64,000 nt of DNA from Oscillospiraceae bacterium (GCA_017461445.1 JAFTXW010000002.1:62001-126000), one strand, 5' to 3'. Counted from the first letter of the stretch, positions 34,400 through 44,649 are shown. Made by a program: numbers and translations. The notes: generated by a model from the letters alone, not told the origin.

Positions 34400-35182
34400 T
34401 CACTGGGGCAGTTTTTCCGCAATGATGATGGGACAATCGTTTTTCTCGTCGTGATACAGCTGAGAATCGATGCTGAATACATTTTTCAGATTCTCACGGG
34501 CAATGACTTCGTTGGGGGTACCGTATGTATGAACCTTCCGATCCTTCAATACATAAATCCGATCGGAGTATCGGGCGGTGAAGTTCATATCGTGGAGAAC
34601 CATAACAATGGTAATCTTCAACCGGTTGCAAAGCTCCCGGACAAGCTCCAGCACTTCCACCTGATAACCGATATCCAAATAGGTGATCGGTTCGTCCAGC
34701 AGCAAAATCTGTGGCTGCTGGCAGATAGTCATAGCAATCCAGGCCCGCTGTTTCTCACCACCGGAGAGGTTGTTCATCAAACGGTTGGACAGATGGCTCA
34801 AACCGGTTAACTGCAAGGTTTCGTCAATAATTCGGTTATCCTCTTCCGTTAATCCCGCGCCGAACTTTTTATAAGGATAACGGCCGTAGGAAACCAGCGT
34901 TCGGATGTCAATATCGTCGGGTGATGTGTGAATTTGCGGCAGATAAGCTATCTTTTTCGCCAGTTCCTTAGGGGAGTAACGCTTAATCGGCTTCCCCTCA
35001 AAAACCGGTGTGCCGGAAGAGGGTGTCACCGTGCGGGGAATGGTTTTCAGCAAGCTACTCTTACCACAGCCATTGGGACCGATAATTGTGGTAATCTTAC
35101 CTTTTTCAAATTCCATGGACACATCGTCCAAAATCTGTTTCTTACCATAAGAGATGGAAACGTGGTCAAATCCAAAATACAT
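34400..35182 (-). CDS. ABC importer ATPase (BtuD/FecE-like)
   Basis: The 260-aa product has Walker A IIGPNGCGKSSL, signature LSGGEKQRAWIAM, Walker B ILLLDEPITYLD and the H-loop VLHDMNF. It powers the importer formed with the genes on either side, 14 nt after the permease gene. Confidence 0.92.
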   Translation of the reverse strand: MYFGFDHVSISYGKKQILDDVSMEFEKGKITTIIGPNGCGKSSLLKTIPRTVTPSSGTPVFEGKPIKRYSPKELAKKIAYLPQIHTSPDDIDIRTLVSYGRYPYKKFGAGLTEEDNRIIDETLQLTGLSHLSNRLMNNLSGGEKQRAWIAMTICQQPQILLLDEPITYLDIGYQVEVLELVRELCNRLKITIVMVLHDMNFTARYSDRIYVLKDRKVHTYGTPNEVIARENLKNVFSIDSQLYHDEKNDCPIIIAEKLPQ

Positions 35183-35196
35183 TCTTGCTTCCTCCC

Positions 35197-36213
35197 TTAT
35201 TTGTTCTTATCTTTCTTTCGCAGCAGGTACAGGAAGAAAGGCGCGCCAATAAAGGAAAGTACCACACTGACAGACAAGTTGCCTACCGGCAGGATCACGC
35301 GTCCCACCGTGTCACAGATGACCACAAAGGAATATCCCATAAGGATAGATGTTGGGAACAAGTACTTATAGTCAGAGCCGATAATCAACCGCGCGATATG
35401 GGGAACGATCAAGCCCACGAAGCTGATCATACCCGCTACCGCAATGGATGTACCCGCTAACAAAGAGGACACCATAATCAGGAACATACGAAAGCGCTCT
35501 ACCCGCAGACCCAGCGTATTTGCCATTTCATCGCCCAGCATAAGAATATTCATCTTGGAGGGAAGGAGCAGGCAAACAAACAATCCAACGCCCACATAGG
35601 GAATTACCAATTTAAAGTCCGCCCAGGAAACGCCGTTCAAGCTGCCTACCATAAAGCTGGTCGCATCTGCCAAGCGTTCCGAGAAGAAGATCTTGATGAT
35701 GTCGTTAAAGGCACCAAACACAGCAGAAACTGCCATGCCGGACAAAATCATTTTCACCGGACTGACACCACGGTCATAAGCAAGGCCGTATATGACCATT
35801 GTTGTAACAAAGGAACCTAGAATCGAGCCAATGGGCAGCATATGGTAGTACTGCGGAAAAACAATCAGCATCATATAGCCTACAAAGCTGGCACCGCTGG
35901 TAACGCCGATCGTAGAGGGGGATGCCATATGGTTTCGCATAACACCTTGCAGAATACATCCTGCCAGAGACAAACAGATACCCACAATGCCGCCGCAAAG
36001 GACCCGGGGAAAACGGATATTCCAAATGATCAGCCGCGCCTCCGCCTCTTCACTGAACAGAGCTTCCATTACCTGCTGTATGGTATACTCCACACTGCCA
36101 ACAGCTACACAAACAAGTGTAGAAATTACGCAAAGGCAAGCCAGCAACGCGATCATGGTAAGTTTATAGGTCTTCGTCTGGCGAAGCTTTCGCTTTGACT
36201 GCATCAACACCAA
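35197..36213 (-). CDS. ABC importer permease (BtuC/FecCD-like)
   Basis: The product of about 338 aa has about ten transmembrane segments and the FecCD motifs RFPRVLCGGIVGICLSLAG, NHMASPSTIGVTSGAS and GMISFVGLIVPHIARLI. GGAGG is spaced 9 nt from the TTG at 36213; an ATG at 36204 is the alternative. Longer frames run into the leader terminator and are rejected. It is the first gene after the riboswitch. Confidence 0.88.
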   Translation of the reverse strand: MVLMQSKRKLRQTKTYKLTMIALLACLCVISTLVCVAVGSVEYTIQQVMEALFSEEAEARLIIWNIRFPRVLCGGIVGICLSLAGCILQGVMRNHMASPSTIGVTSGASFVGYMMLIVFPQYYHMLPIGSILGSFVTTMVIYGLAYDRGVSPVKMILSGMAVSAVFGAFNDIIKIFFSERLADATSFMVGSLNGVSWADFKLVIPYVGVGLFVCLLLPSKMNILMLGDEMANTLGLRVERFRMFLIMVSSLLAGTSIAVAGMISFVGLIVPHIARLIIGSDYKYLFPTSILMGYSFVVICDTVGRVILPVGNLSVSVVLSFIGAPFFLYLLRKKDKNK

Positions 36214-36231
36214 GATACATTTCCTCCTAAA

Positions 36232-36274
36232 GAAAACAAAAAAGCTGCAGCAATCCACAATGGACTGCTGCAGC
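36232..36274 (-). terminator. Riboswitch-controlled terminator of the importer/cbi operon
   Basis: Arms GCTGCAGCA and TGCTGCAGC followed on the minus strand by TTTTTTGTTTTC, located between the riboswitch and the permease ribosome site. Confidence 0.9.
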
Positions 36275-36341
36275 CGAAATTCCTGCACACAAAACACTAC
36301 CCCCAGTCTCACACTTCGAAGATCTGGTGGAAACACACATT

Positions 36342-36531
36342 CAAGCAGGTCTCCTGACTCGCGTATCCTAAGCCATCGCACAGCCTTCTCAGGATTACTC
36401 CCAATGACCGACTTTCGTCTTGTGCGTAGCCTCCACGCTTACAGTGGCGGTACCGTTCCGGGTTCTAACCGGATTCTCTATTCTCTGTGCAGCCTATACG
36501 CACTGCACAGCACTTGAACGTATATGAAGTT
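36342..36531 (-). promoter_or_regulatory. Cobalamin riboswitch of the importer/cbi operon
   Basis: The minus strand carries the conserved core GGTACCGCCACTGT and the B12 box GAGTCAGGAGACCTGC (36345-36359) at typical spacing. With the terminator at 36232-36274 it should stop transcription when cobalamin is plentiful. Confidence 0.93.
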
Positions 36532-36537
36532 TCCTAT

Positions 36538-36566
36538 AACATACTCCCAAATCATGCCTTTGTCAA
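36538..36566 (-). promoter_or_regulatory. Promoter of the importer/cbi operon
   Basis: On the minus strand TTGACA (36561-36566) and TATGTT (36538-36543) are 17 bp apart, just ahead of the riboswitch. Confidence 0.75.
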
Positions 36567-36599
36567 GAGGGTAACTGGTACTAATTTATCGATTAGCTG

Positions 36600-36628
36600 T
36601 TGACAAACACAGCTGTGCTTTGTACAAT
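36600..36628 (+). promoter_or_regulatory. Promoter of the ChlID/CobN/CbiK operon
   Basis: Perfect -35 TTGACA (36600-36605), 17-bp spacer, -10 TACAAT (36623-36628). Confidence 0.85.
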
Positions 36629-36639
36629 ATCATCAAGTT

Positions 36640-36838
36640 TATATCCATTGCAAGTGTTCCCGGCTGCGTACAGCACCGGGAAAGAATAGACAACCGGGTG
36701 AAAGTCCCGGACGGTACCGCCGCTGTAAGTGTGAATGGTTCACGCTTAGGATGAAAGTCAGTCACTGGGAAACCGGGAAGGCTGCGTGAAACCGCCGGAA
36801 TATCCGATACACACCAGTCAGAAGACCTGCTTGCGATT
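36640..36838 (+). promoter_or_regulatory. Cobalamin riboswitch of the ChlID/CobN/CbiK operon
   Basis: The plus strand carries GGGTGAAAGTCCCGGACGGT, the core GGTACCGCCGCTGTAAG and the B12 box CAGTCAGAAGACCTGC. It is followed by two terminators before the first gene. Confidence 0.93.
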
Positions 36839-36844
36839 GTTTTG

Positions 36845-36880
36845 CTTCTCCCACGAACCATTGGGCAGAAGCGGTTTTTC
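36845..36880 (+). terminator. First terminator of the plus-strand leader
   Basis: GCTTCT-CCCA pairs with TGGG-c-AGAAGC (one bulged base), followed by GGTTTTTCG. Confidence 0.65.
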
Positions 36881-36896
36881 GTTGCGCGAATTCGGC

Positions 36897-36938
36897 CGCA
36901 ACAACGGGCTTTTCCGTTGTTGCGGTCTTTTATTTTTC
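36897..36938 (+). terminator. Second terminator of the plus-strand leader
   Basis: Perfect 12-bp arms CCGCAACAACGG and CCGTTGTTGCGG, then TCTTTTATTTTT, directly ahead of the chlI-like gene ribosome site. Confidence 0.92.
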
Positions 36939-36965
36939 CTAAACTTTGAGAGGAGCATATGCAAC

Positions 36966-37970
36966 ATGGAACATAATTATCCCTTCACCGCCATCATCGG
37001 TCAGGACAGCATGAAGCTGGCACTGATTCTGAATCTCATCAACCCCGCTTTGGGCGGTGTTCTGATCCGCGGTGAAAAAGGCACTGCAAAATCCACTGCT
37101 GTCCGCGGTCTGACAGACCTGCTGGAAGAAGTAGAGGTATCAGAAGGCTGCCCCTTCCATTGCCGTCCCGGTCATGGCGAGCTGTGCGCTTCCTGTAAGG
37201 ATCAGCATAACTTGAAGCTGACCGCCTACAAGCGCCGTGTTGTGGAATTGCCTGTCAGCTCCACAGAAGACCGTGTTGTTGGCAGTTTAAGCATGGAGCA
37301 GGCCATCAAGAAGGGCGAAAAGGTATTCGAACCCGGTTTGCTGGCACAGGCCAACGGCAACATTCTGTATGTGGATGAAATCAATCTGCTGGATGACCAT
37401 ATCGTAGATGTATTACTGGACTCCGCCGCTATGGGTGTCAATACCGTGGAGCGTGAAGGTGTCAGCTACTCCCACCCTGCCCGCTTTGTGCTGGTCGGCA
37501 CAATGAATCCCGAAGAAGGCGACCTGCGTCCCCAGCTTTTGGACCGTTTTGGTTTGGTGGTGGAAATTCGCGGTGAGCAGGACATCCAAACCCGCAGTGA
37601 ACTGATCCGCCGCAGAATGGACTATGAGAAGAATCCTGCCGACTTCTGCCGCGCCTGGGATCAGGAGCAGGCTGCCCTGCGCCGCCGTGTTCAGCAGGCG
37701 CAGCAATGGTTGAGCACTGTTCAGATTCCCGATGCGCTGTATGAAGATGCGGCAAAAATCGGCGTTGCCCTCCAGGTCGACGGACACCGCAGCGACATTG
37801 TACTGCTGAAAGCCGCACTGACACTGGCTGCCTTTGAGGGCGCGCAGGAAGTTACCCGAGAGCATCTGATCCAGGTAGCACCTATGGTGCTGACACACCG
37901 CATGCGCCGGATGCCCTTTGACACCACAGACGGTCTACCCAAGGACTGGGAGAGTATCTTAAATGGCTAA
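36966..37970 (+). CDS. Mg/Co-chelatase AAA+ subunit (ChlI/BchI-like)
   Basis: The 334-aa AAA+ ATPase has Walker [13 protein letters not shown], a Cys/His insertion [16 protein letters not shown], Walker [11 protein letters not shown] and [17 protein letters not shown]. This is the I subunit of ATP-dependent metal chelatases, which here should work with the ChlD-like protein and CobN. GAGAGGAG lies 11 nt ahead of the ATG at 36966. It overlaps the next gene by 8 bp. Confidence 0.9.
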   Translation: MEHNYPFTAIIGQDSMKLALILNLINPALGGVLIRGEKGTAKSTAVRGLTDLLEEVEVSEGCPFHCRPGHGELCASCKDQHNLKLTAYKRRVVELPVSSTEDRVVGSLSMEQAIKKGEKVFEPGLLAQANGNILYVDEINLLDDHIVDVLLDSAAMGVNTVEREGVSYSHPARFVLVGTMNPEEGDLRPQLLDRFGLVVEIRGEQDIQTRSELIRRRMDYEKNPADFCRAWDQEQAALRRRVQQAQQWLSTVQIPDALYEDAAKIGVALQVDGHRSDIVLLKAALTLAAFEGAQEVTREHLIQVAPMVLTHRMRRMPFDTTDGLPKDWESILNG

Positions 37971-39882
37971 TACAAGATACCCCTTCGCCGCCATTGTTGG
38001 GCAGGCACAGGTAAAGAATGCATTGATTTACAACTTGATCAACCCCAAAATCGGCGGTGTCCTGCTCTGTGGAGAGAAAGGCACTGCCAAATCCACCATC
38101 GTCCGGGGTTTGGCAGCACTGACAAATCAGCAGGTAGTTGATCTTCCGCTGAACATCACGGAGGATATGCTGGTTGGCAGTATCGACTTCGAGCAGGCTG
38201 TCCATGACGGTATCCGCAGTTTTTCCGGCGGTGTTCTTTCCCGTGCAGATGGCAATATTTTGTATGTGGACGAAGTAAATCTGCTGCCGGACAGCATTGT
38301 CAGCACACTGATCTGCGCCGCTGCCAGCGGTGAGAATCTGGTGGAGCGGGAGGGCATTTCTCACCGCCACAGCTGCGAATTTGTGTTAGTTGGCACCATG
38401 AATCCCGAGGAGGGAAAGCTACGCCCACAGTTTCTGGATAGATTTGGCCTGTATGTGGATGTCGTTGGCGAACAGGATGTGGCAGTCAGAACGCAAATCA
38501 TCCGTAACCGCATGGAGTATGAGCGGGATTCTGCAGCATTTTGCGAAAAGTGGCAGCATGAAACGAAGCAGCTCCAACGCAAAATCCAGCAGGCAAAAAG
38601 GCTCCTGCAATCCATTTCTATTGAACCTGCCATTCGGACTTTGGCAGCAAAATATGCCCGGCAGGCAAACTGCGAGGGCAACCGCTGTGAGCTGGTGTTG
38701 GTGCAGACCGCCGCTGCTGTGGCAGCATGGAACGGGCGGGAGTATATTAAGGCCGATGACATGAAGGAAGCCGCAATCTATGTGCTTCCCCACCGGCGCA
38801 AGGAAAACCCACCCCAGGAGAATTCCCCGCAGGATCCTCCCCAACAAGAACAGAAACCGGAAGAGAATCAAAAGGATGCTTCTGACAATCAGCCGGAGCA
38901 GAAAAACAGCACCCCCGGTTCCCAGCAAATACCGCCCCAATTGGAGGAGCAGGACGGAAACGACGGTGACGAAATGGATGTCCCCCCGCCCCAGCAGTCC
39001 AATAGAGAGGCTCCCGAGGAGCAGCTGATAGAGGGCGAAGAGGTTCACTTGATTTCCGCTCTGCCCACGATCCCCCGGGACCGTCTGTTCCGTCAAGGCA
39101 GTGGCCGCAGAAGTAAGACCAAGAGCGGCACCAGCAAGGGCCGCTACGCAGGATTTACCCAGACACCGAAACCCCATCAAAAAGACCTGGCGTTGGATGC
39201 CACCTTGCGCGCGGCTGCTCCCTATCAGAAATCCCGAAATCACGTTCTATGCGCGGTAGCGCTGACCGACAGCGACCTTCGTTACAAAGTTCGTGAAAAC
39301 CATGTGGGCGCCACCATTGTATTTGTGGTGGATGCCAGCGGTTCCATGGGTGCCCGGAAGCGAATGAAGGAAACGAAAGAAGCCATTCTTTCCATGCTGC
39401 TGGATTCCTACCAAAAGCGGGACAAAATCGGTCTGGTAGCATTCCGACGGGACGGTGCCCAGACCCTTCTGGACATTACCTCCAGTGTGGATCTGGCAGA
39501 AAAGAAGCTGCAATCTCTGCCTACCGGCGGCAGAACACCGCTGGCGGCAGGACTGTATCAGGCATGGCAGCTGCTACGGGCCAGGAAGCTAAAAGATCCC
39601 GATATGCTGCCCATGATCGTGCTGGTCACCGATGGCAGAGCGAACCGTTCCCTGTGGACAGACGACCCTGTGGCCGATGCCTTAAAAGCAGCTGCGCTGA
39701 TTCACCAGGATGGCATCCACAGCGTGGTCATTGACACAGAAAAAGAGTTTATTTCCCTGCACATCGCCCAGCAGGTAGCAGAGGTAATGAAGGCTGCTTA
39801 CCATAAGGTGGACGAATTAAAAGCACAGCAGCTGCAATCCATTGTAAAATCCCGAACCACACATATTGGTTCAGAAAGCTGA
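37963..39882 (+). CDS. Chelatase D subunit (AAA+ plus von Willebrand A domain)
   Basis: The 639-aa product has an N-terminal AAA+ domain (Walker [25 protein letters not shown]) and a Pro/Gln/Glu-rich linker (about 280-370). A C-terminal VWA domain has the MIDAS motif DASGSMG and TGGRTPLAAGL. This is the ChlD/CobT-type subunit that links the ATPase ring to the large chelatase subunit. Both AAA+ subunits keep Walker motifs. Confidence 0.9.
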   Translation: MANTRYPFAAIVGQAQVKNALIYNLINPKIGGVLLCGEKGTAKSTIVRGLAALTNQQVVDLPLNITEDMLVGSIDFEQAVHDGIRSFSGGVLSRADGNILYVDEVNLLPDSIVSTLICAAASGENLVEREGISHRHSCEFVLVGTMNPEEGKLRPQFLDRFGLYVDVVGEQDVAVRTQIIRNRMEYERDSAAFCEKWQHETKQLQRKIQQAKRLLQSISIEPAIRTLAAKYARQANCEGNRCELVLVQTAAAVAAWNGREYIKADDMKEAAIYVLPHRRKENPPQENSPQDPPQQEQKPEENQKDASDNQPEQKNSTPGSQQIPPQLEEQDGNDGDEMDVPPPQQSNREAPEEQLIEGEEVHLISALPTIPRDRLFRQGSGRRSKTKSGTSKGRYAGFTQTPKPHQKDLALDATLRAAAPYQKSRNHVLCAVALTDSDLRYKVRENHVGATIVFVVDASGSMGARKRMKETKEAILSMLLDSYQKRDKIGLVAFRRDGAQTLLDITSSVDLAEKKLQSLPTGGRTPLAAGLYQAWQLLRARKLKDPDMLPMIVLVTDGRANRSLWTDDPVADALKAAALIHQDGIHSVVIDTEKEFISLHIAQQVAEVMKAAYHKVDELKAQQLQSIVKSRTTHIGSES

Positions 39883-39886
39883 GAAC

Positions 39887-40906
39887 ATGGAAGAAATCAA
39901 ATCCTTGATCCTCCGGATCACAGAGCGGTGTAATCTAAGTTGCGACTATTGCTACGCAGCCTGCTCCGGCTGTAAAGTCCGGGATATGTCTGCCGAAACC
40001 GCCATACGGGCGGTAGAATTATGCTGCCCTGAAGGCGGTCAGCTTCGTGTTCAGTTCACCGGTGGCGAACCACTGCTGAATATGGGTGTTATAGAGGCTG
40101 TCTTTGCCTTTGGAAAGGCAACCAACCGAAGATTGATTCTCGCTGTCCAGACCAACGGCACACTGCTGACAGAAAACCATTGCCGGAGGCTCGCCGCCAC
40201 GAAATGCGCGGTAGGTGTCAGTTTGGACGGAATGGGCGATGCCAACGTCTTGCGTCACTTCCCTGATGGCACACCCGCTTGGGAAAGTACGGTAGATGGG
40301 ATTCGTAATTTGGGACAGTTTGGGATCCGGTGTAATCTGACTACCGTTGTCACCAACCGAAACGCCCGGTACCTGGGACAGCTTCCCGACCTGGCTCTGT
40401 GGTTGGGCAATGTATCCGGCGTAGGTTTGGATTTATTCCGGCCTTTGGGACGAGGTTCAGAACAAAGCCTTGCTCCCAAAGAAGGGGAACTGATACAAGG
40501 TTTATCGGAGTTGGCAAGAAGAACTGTGGAAATCCGCGCTGTCGGCATTCCATTCCGCTTGCGGGAACTGGAGCGTTTAAAAAAGCGGATGGCCTGTGAA
40601 ACCTGCAGCGGCATCTATTGCTACGCGCAGACAGAGCAATCCATTTGCGTGGATGCCGACGGGAATTGCTGGCCTTGTTCCTCGTTAGCAGGTAATACTG
40701 CCTTTTATCTTGGAAATATTCAGGACGGGCTGCCCCAAAACCACGCCTGCCGTCATGCGTTATCCGCACCGGAAAAATGTAAGAATTGCTCATCCTTTCA
40801 CTTGTGCGTCGGCGGCTGTCCTGCCAGCCGTTCAAGCCTTGGCGGTATGCCGGATAAGCTGACTTGTGCCATGAACAGAACCCTATTGGAGGAAATTAGG
40901 AAATGA
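39887..40906 (+). CDS. Radical SAM/SPASM protein in the CobN operon
   Basis: The 339-aa product has the radical SAM cluster motif CNLSCDYCYAAC and FTGGEPLLN. A Cys-rich SPASM-like C-terminus follows (CETCSGIYC, CWPCSSLAG, CKNCSSFHLCVGGCP). The ATG at 39887 is preferred over an upstream TTG inside chlD. It overlaps cobN by 4 bp. Radical SAM/SPASM enzymes modify peptides or cofactors; a tetrapyrrole-related or maturation role is possible here but not shown. Confidence 0.85.
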   Translation: MEEIKSLILRITERCNLSCDYCYAACSGCKVRDMSAETAIRAVELCCPEGGQLRVQFTGGEPLLNMGVIEAVFAFGKATNRRLILAVQTNGTLLTENHCRRLAATKCAVGVSLDGMGDANVLRHFPDGTPAWESTVDGIRNLGQFGIRCNLTTVVTNRNARYLGQLPDLALWLGNVSGVGLDLFRPLGRGSEQSLAPKEGELIQGLSELARRTVEIRAVGIPFRLRELERLKKRMACETCSGIYCYAQTEQSICVDADGNCWPCSSLAGNTAFYLGNIQDGLPQNHACRHALSAPEKCKNCSSFHLCVGGCPASRSSLGGMPDKLTCAMNRTLLEEIRK

Positions 40907-43900
40907 TTCGAATACTATGTCTGATTGCCACAGAGGATCGGCTGTGGAATATGAAGCGGGCACTTCGCCGGGTGGAAGAAACCCATCCGGGTATGATAGA
41001 AGGCCATTGCTGGTCCGCCTGGGGATTGGCTGCAAATCCGGAAGAGATTCCCAAAATGCTTGCGGATGCGCAGTGCTGCGACTTTGCCATTGTCTATTTT
41101 CACGGTGGCGCACAACTTTTGCCGGATTTTGAAAGCATCTGGAAACTGCTGACCGCCAGAATGCCGGTTTACTTTGAGTCTTCTCTCCCGGAGGAAATTG
41201 CAGAACTGCTTCCCCAGTCCGGTTTAAAAGAAATGCAGTATCAGCAAATCCGTCAATATTTCCGTTTGGCTGATGAATACAACTTCGCTGCCTTGCTGCA
41301 GCATATTGCCAAAGCGCATTTTGGTGTGGATTCCGTTGTGCCGGAGCCACGGCCCATTTTGGATGATGGATTCTATACCCTTGATGGAATCCTCTCCCAG
41401 GAAAAAGCCGAGGGCCTTCGCCGCCATGCTTTTGAAACAGAGAAAATCGTTGTGGGTTTGATCCTCCATCAAACCCAGGTCAATAACGGCAATACCAGGC
41501 ATATCGATGCCATGCTTCGACAGTTGGAAAAGCTGAATGTGGTTGCCCTGCCCATGTTTACCCGAATGGCTAATGACGAGGATGACAAGCGTGGCATCCG
41601 GCATGCTATGGAACGCTATTTTATGTGGGAGGAAAAACGGCTCCCGGATGTGATCCTTGTAATGACCGGTTTTTCCATGACGCATATGGGTTGGCCCGGT
41701 GACGGATACCGGGAGGTGACGGAAAGCATTTTCGCCGGATGGGATGTGCCTGCCATTCAGGTCATGGCCACAAGAATGCTCCTGCGTGACTATGAAGCAA
41801 GGCCCCAGGGTGTGGACAGCATGTCCCTGACCAACAGCATATTTCAGCCGGAATTGGATGGACAAATCATTTCTGTTCCCTGCGCCGCCCAGGAAGTACT
41901 GGTGGAGGACGGTGTGGAGCGAAAAGTATTCGTGCCCATGGCTGACCGGGTGGAACGGGCCTGCAAGCTGGCTGTAAACTGGGCAAAGCTGAGAAAGCTT
42001 CCCCAAAGCGAAAAGAAAATCGCCATCCTTTTCCATGCGATGCCGGGAAATGATAAGATCGGCTGCGCCGAAGGTTTGGATACTTTTGAAAGTGTTCATC
42101 GAATCATCAAACGGCTGCAAAGCGAGGGTGTGCGGACAGACTTCGATTTTGAAAGCGGACAGGACATTGCGGATCGGCTCACTGCCGGTCTTACCAACGA
42201 CCTTCGCTGGATCAGTGAAGACGCAATGGTGTCCTCCGCGGCAGCACGAATTTCACAAGATATTTGGCAGAAGTGGTTCGGTTCCCTGAGTAACCGGATG
42301 TGTTCAGAGTTAAGCAATACTTGGGGCGATGCGCCAGGAGAACCCATGGTGGTAGATGACCAGATTCTGATTCCCGGTATCATAAACGGAAACATTTTCA
42401 TTGGCATCCAGCCATCCCGAGCTTTCGGAGACCGGGCGGCAGAGTTGTATCACAGCACAGATTCCACCCCACCTTACAGCTATATTGCCTATTACCGCTG
42501 GTTGGAAGAATGCTTCGGTGCCAATGCCGTGTATCACATTGGCACCCACGGTTCTCTGGAATGGCTACCCGGAAAGCAGGTCGGCCTAAGCAACAGTTGC
42601 TATGCAGATGCCGCTCTGGGCAGTCTGCCGAATCTTTATCCCTATCACATTGGTGTCACCGGCGAGGGCATCAATGCCAAGCGCCGCTCCTGGGCAGTAA
42701 TTCTGGACCATATGCCCCCTTCTTTAGATGAGGCAGAGGTATATGAGGATCTGGCTGTCATTGATGAAGCACTGAAAGAATACCATCAGGCACAGCAGGT
42801 CAGAAAAGCACAGGTCCCGCAACTAGCCCGTAGAATCTATGATCTGGCGGTACACGCCAATCTGACCGAAGATCTACACCTGACAGAAGAAGCTTTCTGT
42901 GCAGATCCGGAAGGAACTGTAGAAGCAATCCACCTCTGGCTAGGAGATATTAAGAATTCTGTTGTCAAGGATGGTTTACATATCTTTGGACAGGTTCCGG
43001 AAAAGAAGCTTTATGCCAATCTTTTGCGGACTCTGGTACGGGTTCGCAACGGCAACATTCCGTCGCTAAACGATGCTGTCTTGACAGCCCAGGGCTATGA
43101 TCCCGAGGCTGTGAAGGAAACCCCAACCGGAGATTTTGGTGGTCTTTCCGGTTCGGCGGTGTATGATCACGCCGTCGAAATAGCTCGGCGGATCGTTGTG
43201 GCATTGGCAGATGCTAATTATGAAGTGATGGCAATCCCAGACATCGTCGCAGCAGAGAACTTCCCCTCCGGAACTGCGGACCTGCATCGGGTACTGCATT
43301 TCCTGTGCGGAACTGTAACTGATAAGTTGAATCATATCACCGATGAGATGGACAATCTGATTGCCGGCACCAGCGGCCGGTTTGTTCCCCCTGCATTGGG
43401 CGGCAACCCCACCCGGGGCAATGTATCCATCCTTCCCACCGGACGGAATTTCTATGCCAGTGATCCAACACAGATTCCTTCCCGTGCCGCCTGGGAAATC
43501 GGCGGAAAGCTGGCAAAGCAAATGCTGCAGCAATACCAGGATACGGAAGAAGGCTATCCCGAAAGCATTGCCATGGTGGTGTGGGCTGGCAACACCTTGA
43601 AAACCTGCGGCGAGGACTTTGCGGAATGCCTGCACCTGATGGGTGTGCGCCCTGTTTATCTGGGAGAAACCACACGTGTGCTGGGTGTAGAGCCGATTCC
43701 GCTGGAAGAACTGGGCCGCCCCCGGCTGGATGTAACCCTGCGGATCTCCGGTTTGTTCCGGGATATGTATCCGAACCTGATCCGGTTCATGGATGAAGCG
43801 GTAACCTGTGTCGCAGATTTGGACGAACCGGAAGAATGGAACTTTATCAGAAAACATATCCGGCAGGATATGGAAAACCTCACAGATCAGGGCATTCCAA

Positions 43901-44649
43901 AGGAACAAGCGCTGGATCAAGCTTATATACGGGTTTTCGGCTGCGCCCCCGGCACCTACGGTTCTGCCGTTGCCCATGTCATCGACAGCCGCCAGTGGAA
44001 GGATTTTAAGGACCTGGCATCGGTGTTTGAAACATGGAGCAGCTACGGATACACAGCAAAAGAACACGGCGTGCAGCACCGGGATGCTTTTAAGCAACGG
44101 ATGAGCACAGTAAAGGTCACCATCAAAAATGAGAGCAACGCGGAATTTGACATGATGGACAGTGATGATTTTTACGGCTATCATGGCGGTTTGGTGGCCT
44201 GTGTCCGGGCCAATTCCGGTAATATGCCCCTGGCTTTGACTGGCCACACAGATGACCCGGATCGTCCGGTGACCCGAACCGTTGCCAAAGAAACTGCCAG
44301 AATCGTTCGCAGTAAGATTCTCAATCCCAAATGGTTGGAGGGCTTGAAGCGGCACGGCTTTAAGGGTGCCCAGGAAATTGTGGGTGCCTTGGACAGAATG
44401 TTCGGCTGGGATGCCACCGCGGAGGCCGCGGAAGACTGGATGTACCAGGCCTTCACGGAGAAGTTCCTCTTTGACGAAGAAACACGGCAGTGGATGGAAT
44501 CTGTCAACAAATGGGCCGTCCACAGCACCAGCGAACGGCTGTTGGAAGCCCACCAGCGCGGCATGTGGAACACAGACCCCGAAACACTGAATCGCCTGCG
44601 AAATATCTATATGCGTTCTGAAGGAACCATAGAGGAGGTCGGTTTATGA
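40903..44649 (+). CDS. cobN: CobN-type cobaltochelatase large subunit
   Basis: The 1248-aa product covers the whole CobN/BchH family. It includes TGFSMTHMGWPGDGYREV, IATGTHGSLEWLPGKQ-like YHIGTHGSLEWLPGKQVGLS, GRFVPPALGGNPTRGNVSILPTGRNFY and YHGGLVACVRANSGN. CobN inserts cobalt into hydrogenobyrinate a,c-diamide in the aerobic pathway, using two AAA+ helpers. Its presence beside an anaerobic cbi pathway and CbiK is unexpected, so it may serve a salvage or late-insertion route, or another metal or tetrapyrrole. Confidence 0.9.
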   Translation: MIRILCLIATEDRLWNMKRALRRVEETHPGMIEGHCWSAWGLAANPEEIPKMLADAQCCDFAIVYFHGGAQLLPDFESIWKLLTARMPVYFESSLPEEIAELLPQSGLKEMQYQQIRQYFRLADEYNFAALLQHIAKAHFGVDSVVPEPRPILDDGFYTLDGILSQEKAEGLRRHAFETEKIVVGLILHQTQVNNGNTRHIDAMLRQLEKLNVVALPMFTRMANDEDDKRGIRHAMERYFMWEEKRLPDVILVMTGFSMTHMGWPGDGYREVTESIFAGWDVPAIQVMATRMLLRDYEARPQGVDSMSLTNSIFQPELDGQIISVPCAAQEVLVEDGVERKVFVPMADRVERACKLAVNWAKLRKLPQSEKKIAILFHAMPGNDKIGCAEGLDTFESVHRIIKRLQSEGVRTDFDFESGQDIADRLTAGLTNDLRWISEDAMVSSAAARISQDIWQKWFGSLSNRMCSELSNTWGDAPGEPMVVDDQILIPGIINGNIFIGIQPSRAFGDRAAELYHSTDSTPPYSYIAYYRWLEECFGANAVYHIGTHGSLEWLPGKQVGLSNSCYADAALGSLPNLYPYHIGVTGEGINAKRRSWAVILDHMPPSLDEAEVYEDLAVIDEALKEYHQAQQVRKAQVPQLARRIYDLAVHANLTEDLHLTEEAFCADPEGTVEAIHLWLGDIKNSVVKDGLHIFGQVPEKKLYANLLRTLVRVRNGNIPSLNDAVLTAQGYDPEAVKETPTGDFGGLSGSAVYDHAVEIARRIVVALADANYEVMAIPDIVAAENFPSGTADLHRVLHFLCGTVTDKLNHITDEMDNLIAGTSGRFVPPALGGNPTRGNVSILPTGRNFYASDPTQIPSRAAWEIGGKLAKQMLQQYQDTEEGYPESIAMVVWAGNTLKTCGEDFAECLHLMGVRPVYLGETTRVLGVEPIPLEELGRPRLDVTLRISGLFRDMYPNLIRFMDEAVTCVADLDEPEEWNFIRKHIRQDMENLTDQGIPKEQALDQAYIRVFGCAPGTYGSAVAHVIDSRQWKDFKDLASVFETWSSYGYTAKEHGVQHRDAFKQRMSTVKVTIKNESNAEFDMMDSDDFYGYHGGLVACVRANSGNMPLALTGHTDDPDRPVTRTVAKETARIVRSKILNPKWLEGLKRHGFKGAQEIVGALDRMFGWDATAEAAEDWMYQAFTEKFLFDEETRQWMESVNKWAVHSTSERLLEAHQRGMWNTDPETLNRLRNIYMRSEGTIEEVGL

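Larger units (their letters stand above)
36214..36965. other. Divergent regulatory region with two cobalamin riboswitches
   Basis: This 750-bp stretch has no protein gene. It holds two outward-facing promoters, two cobalamin riboswitches and three terminators, one set for each operon. Confidence 0.9.

Noticed and set aside
43066..44553. A 495-codon open frame opposite cobN
   Set aside because: Shadow of a high-GC gene; the CobN frame carries all the family motifs and the opposite frame resembles nothing.
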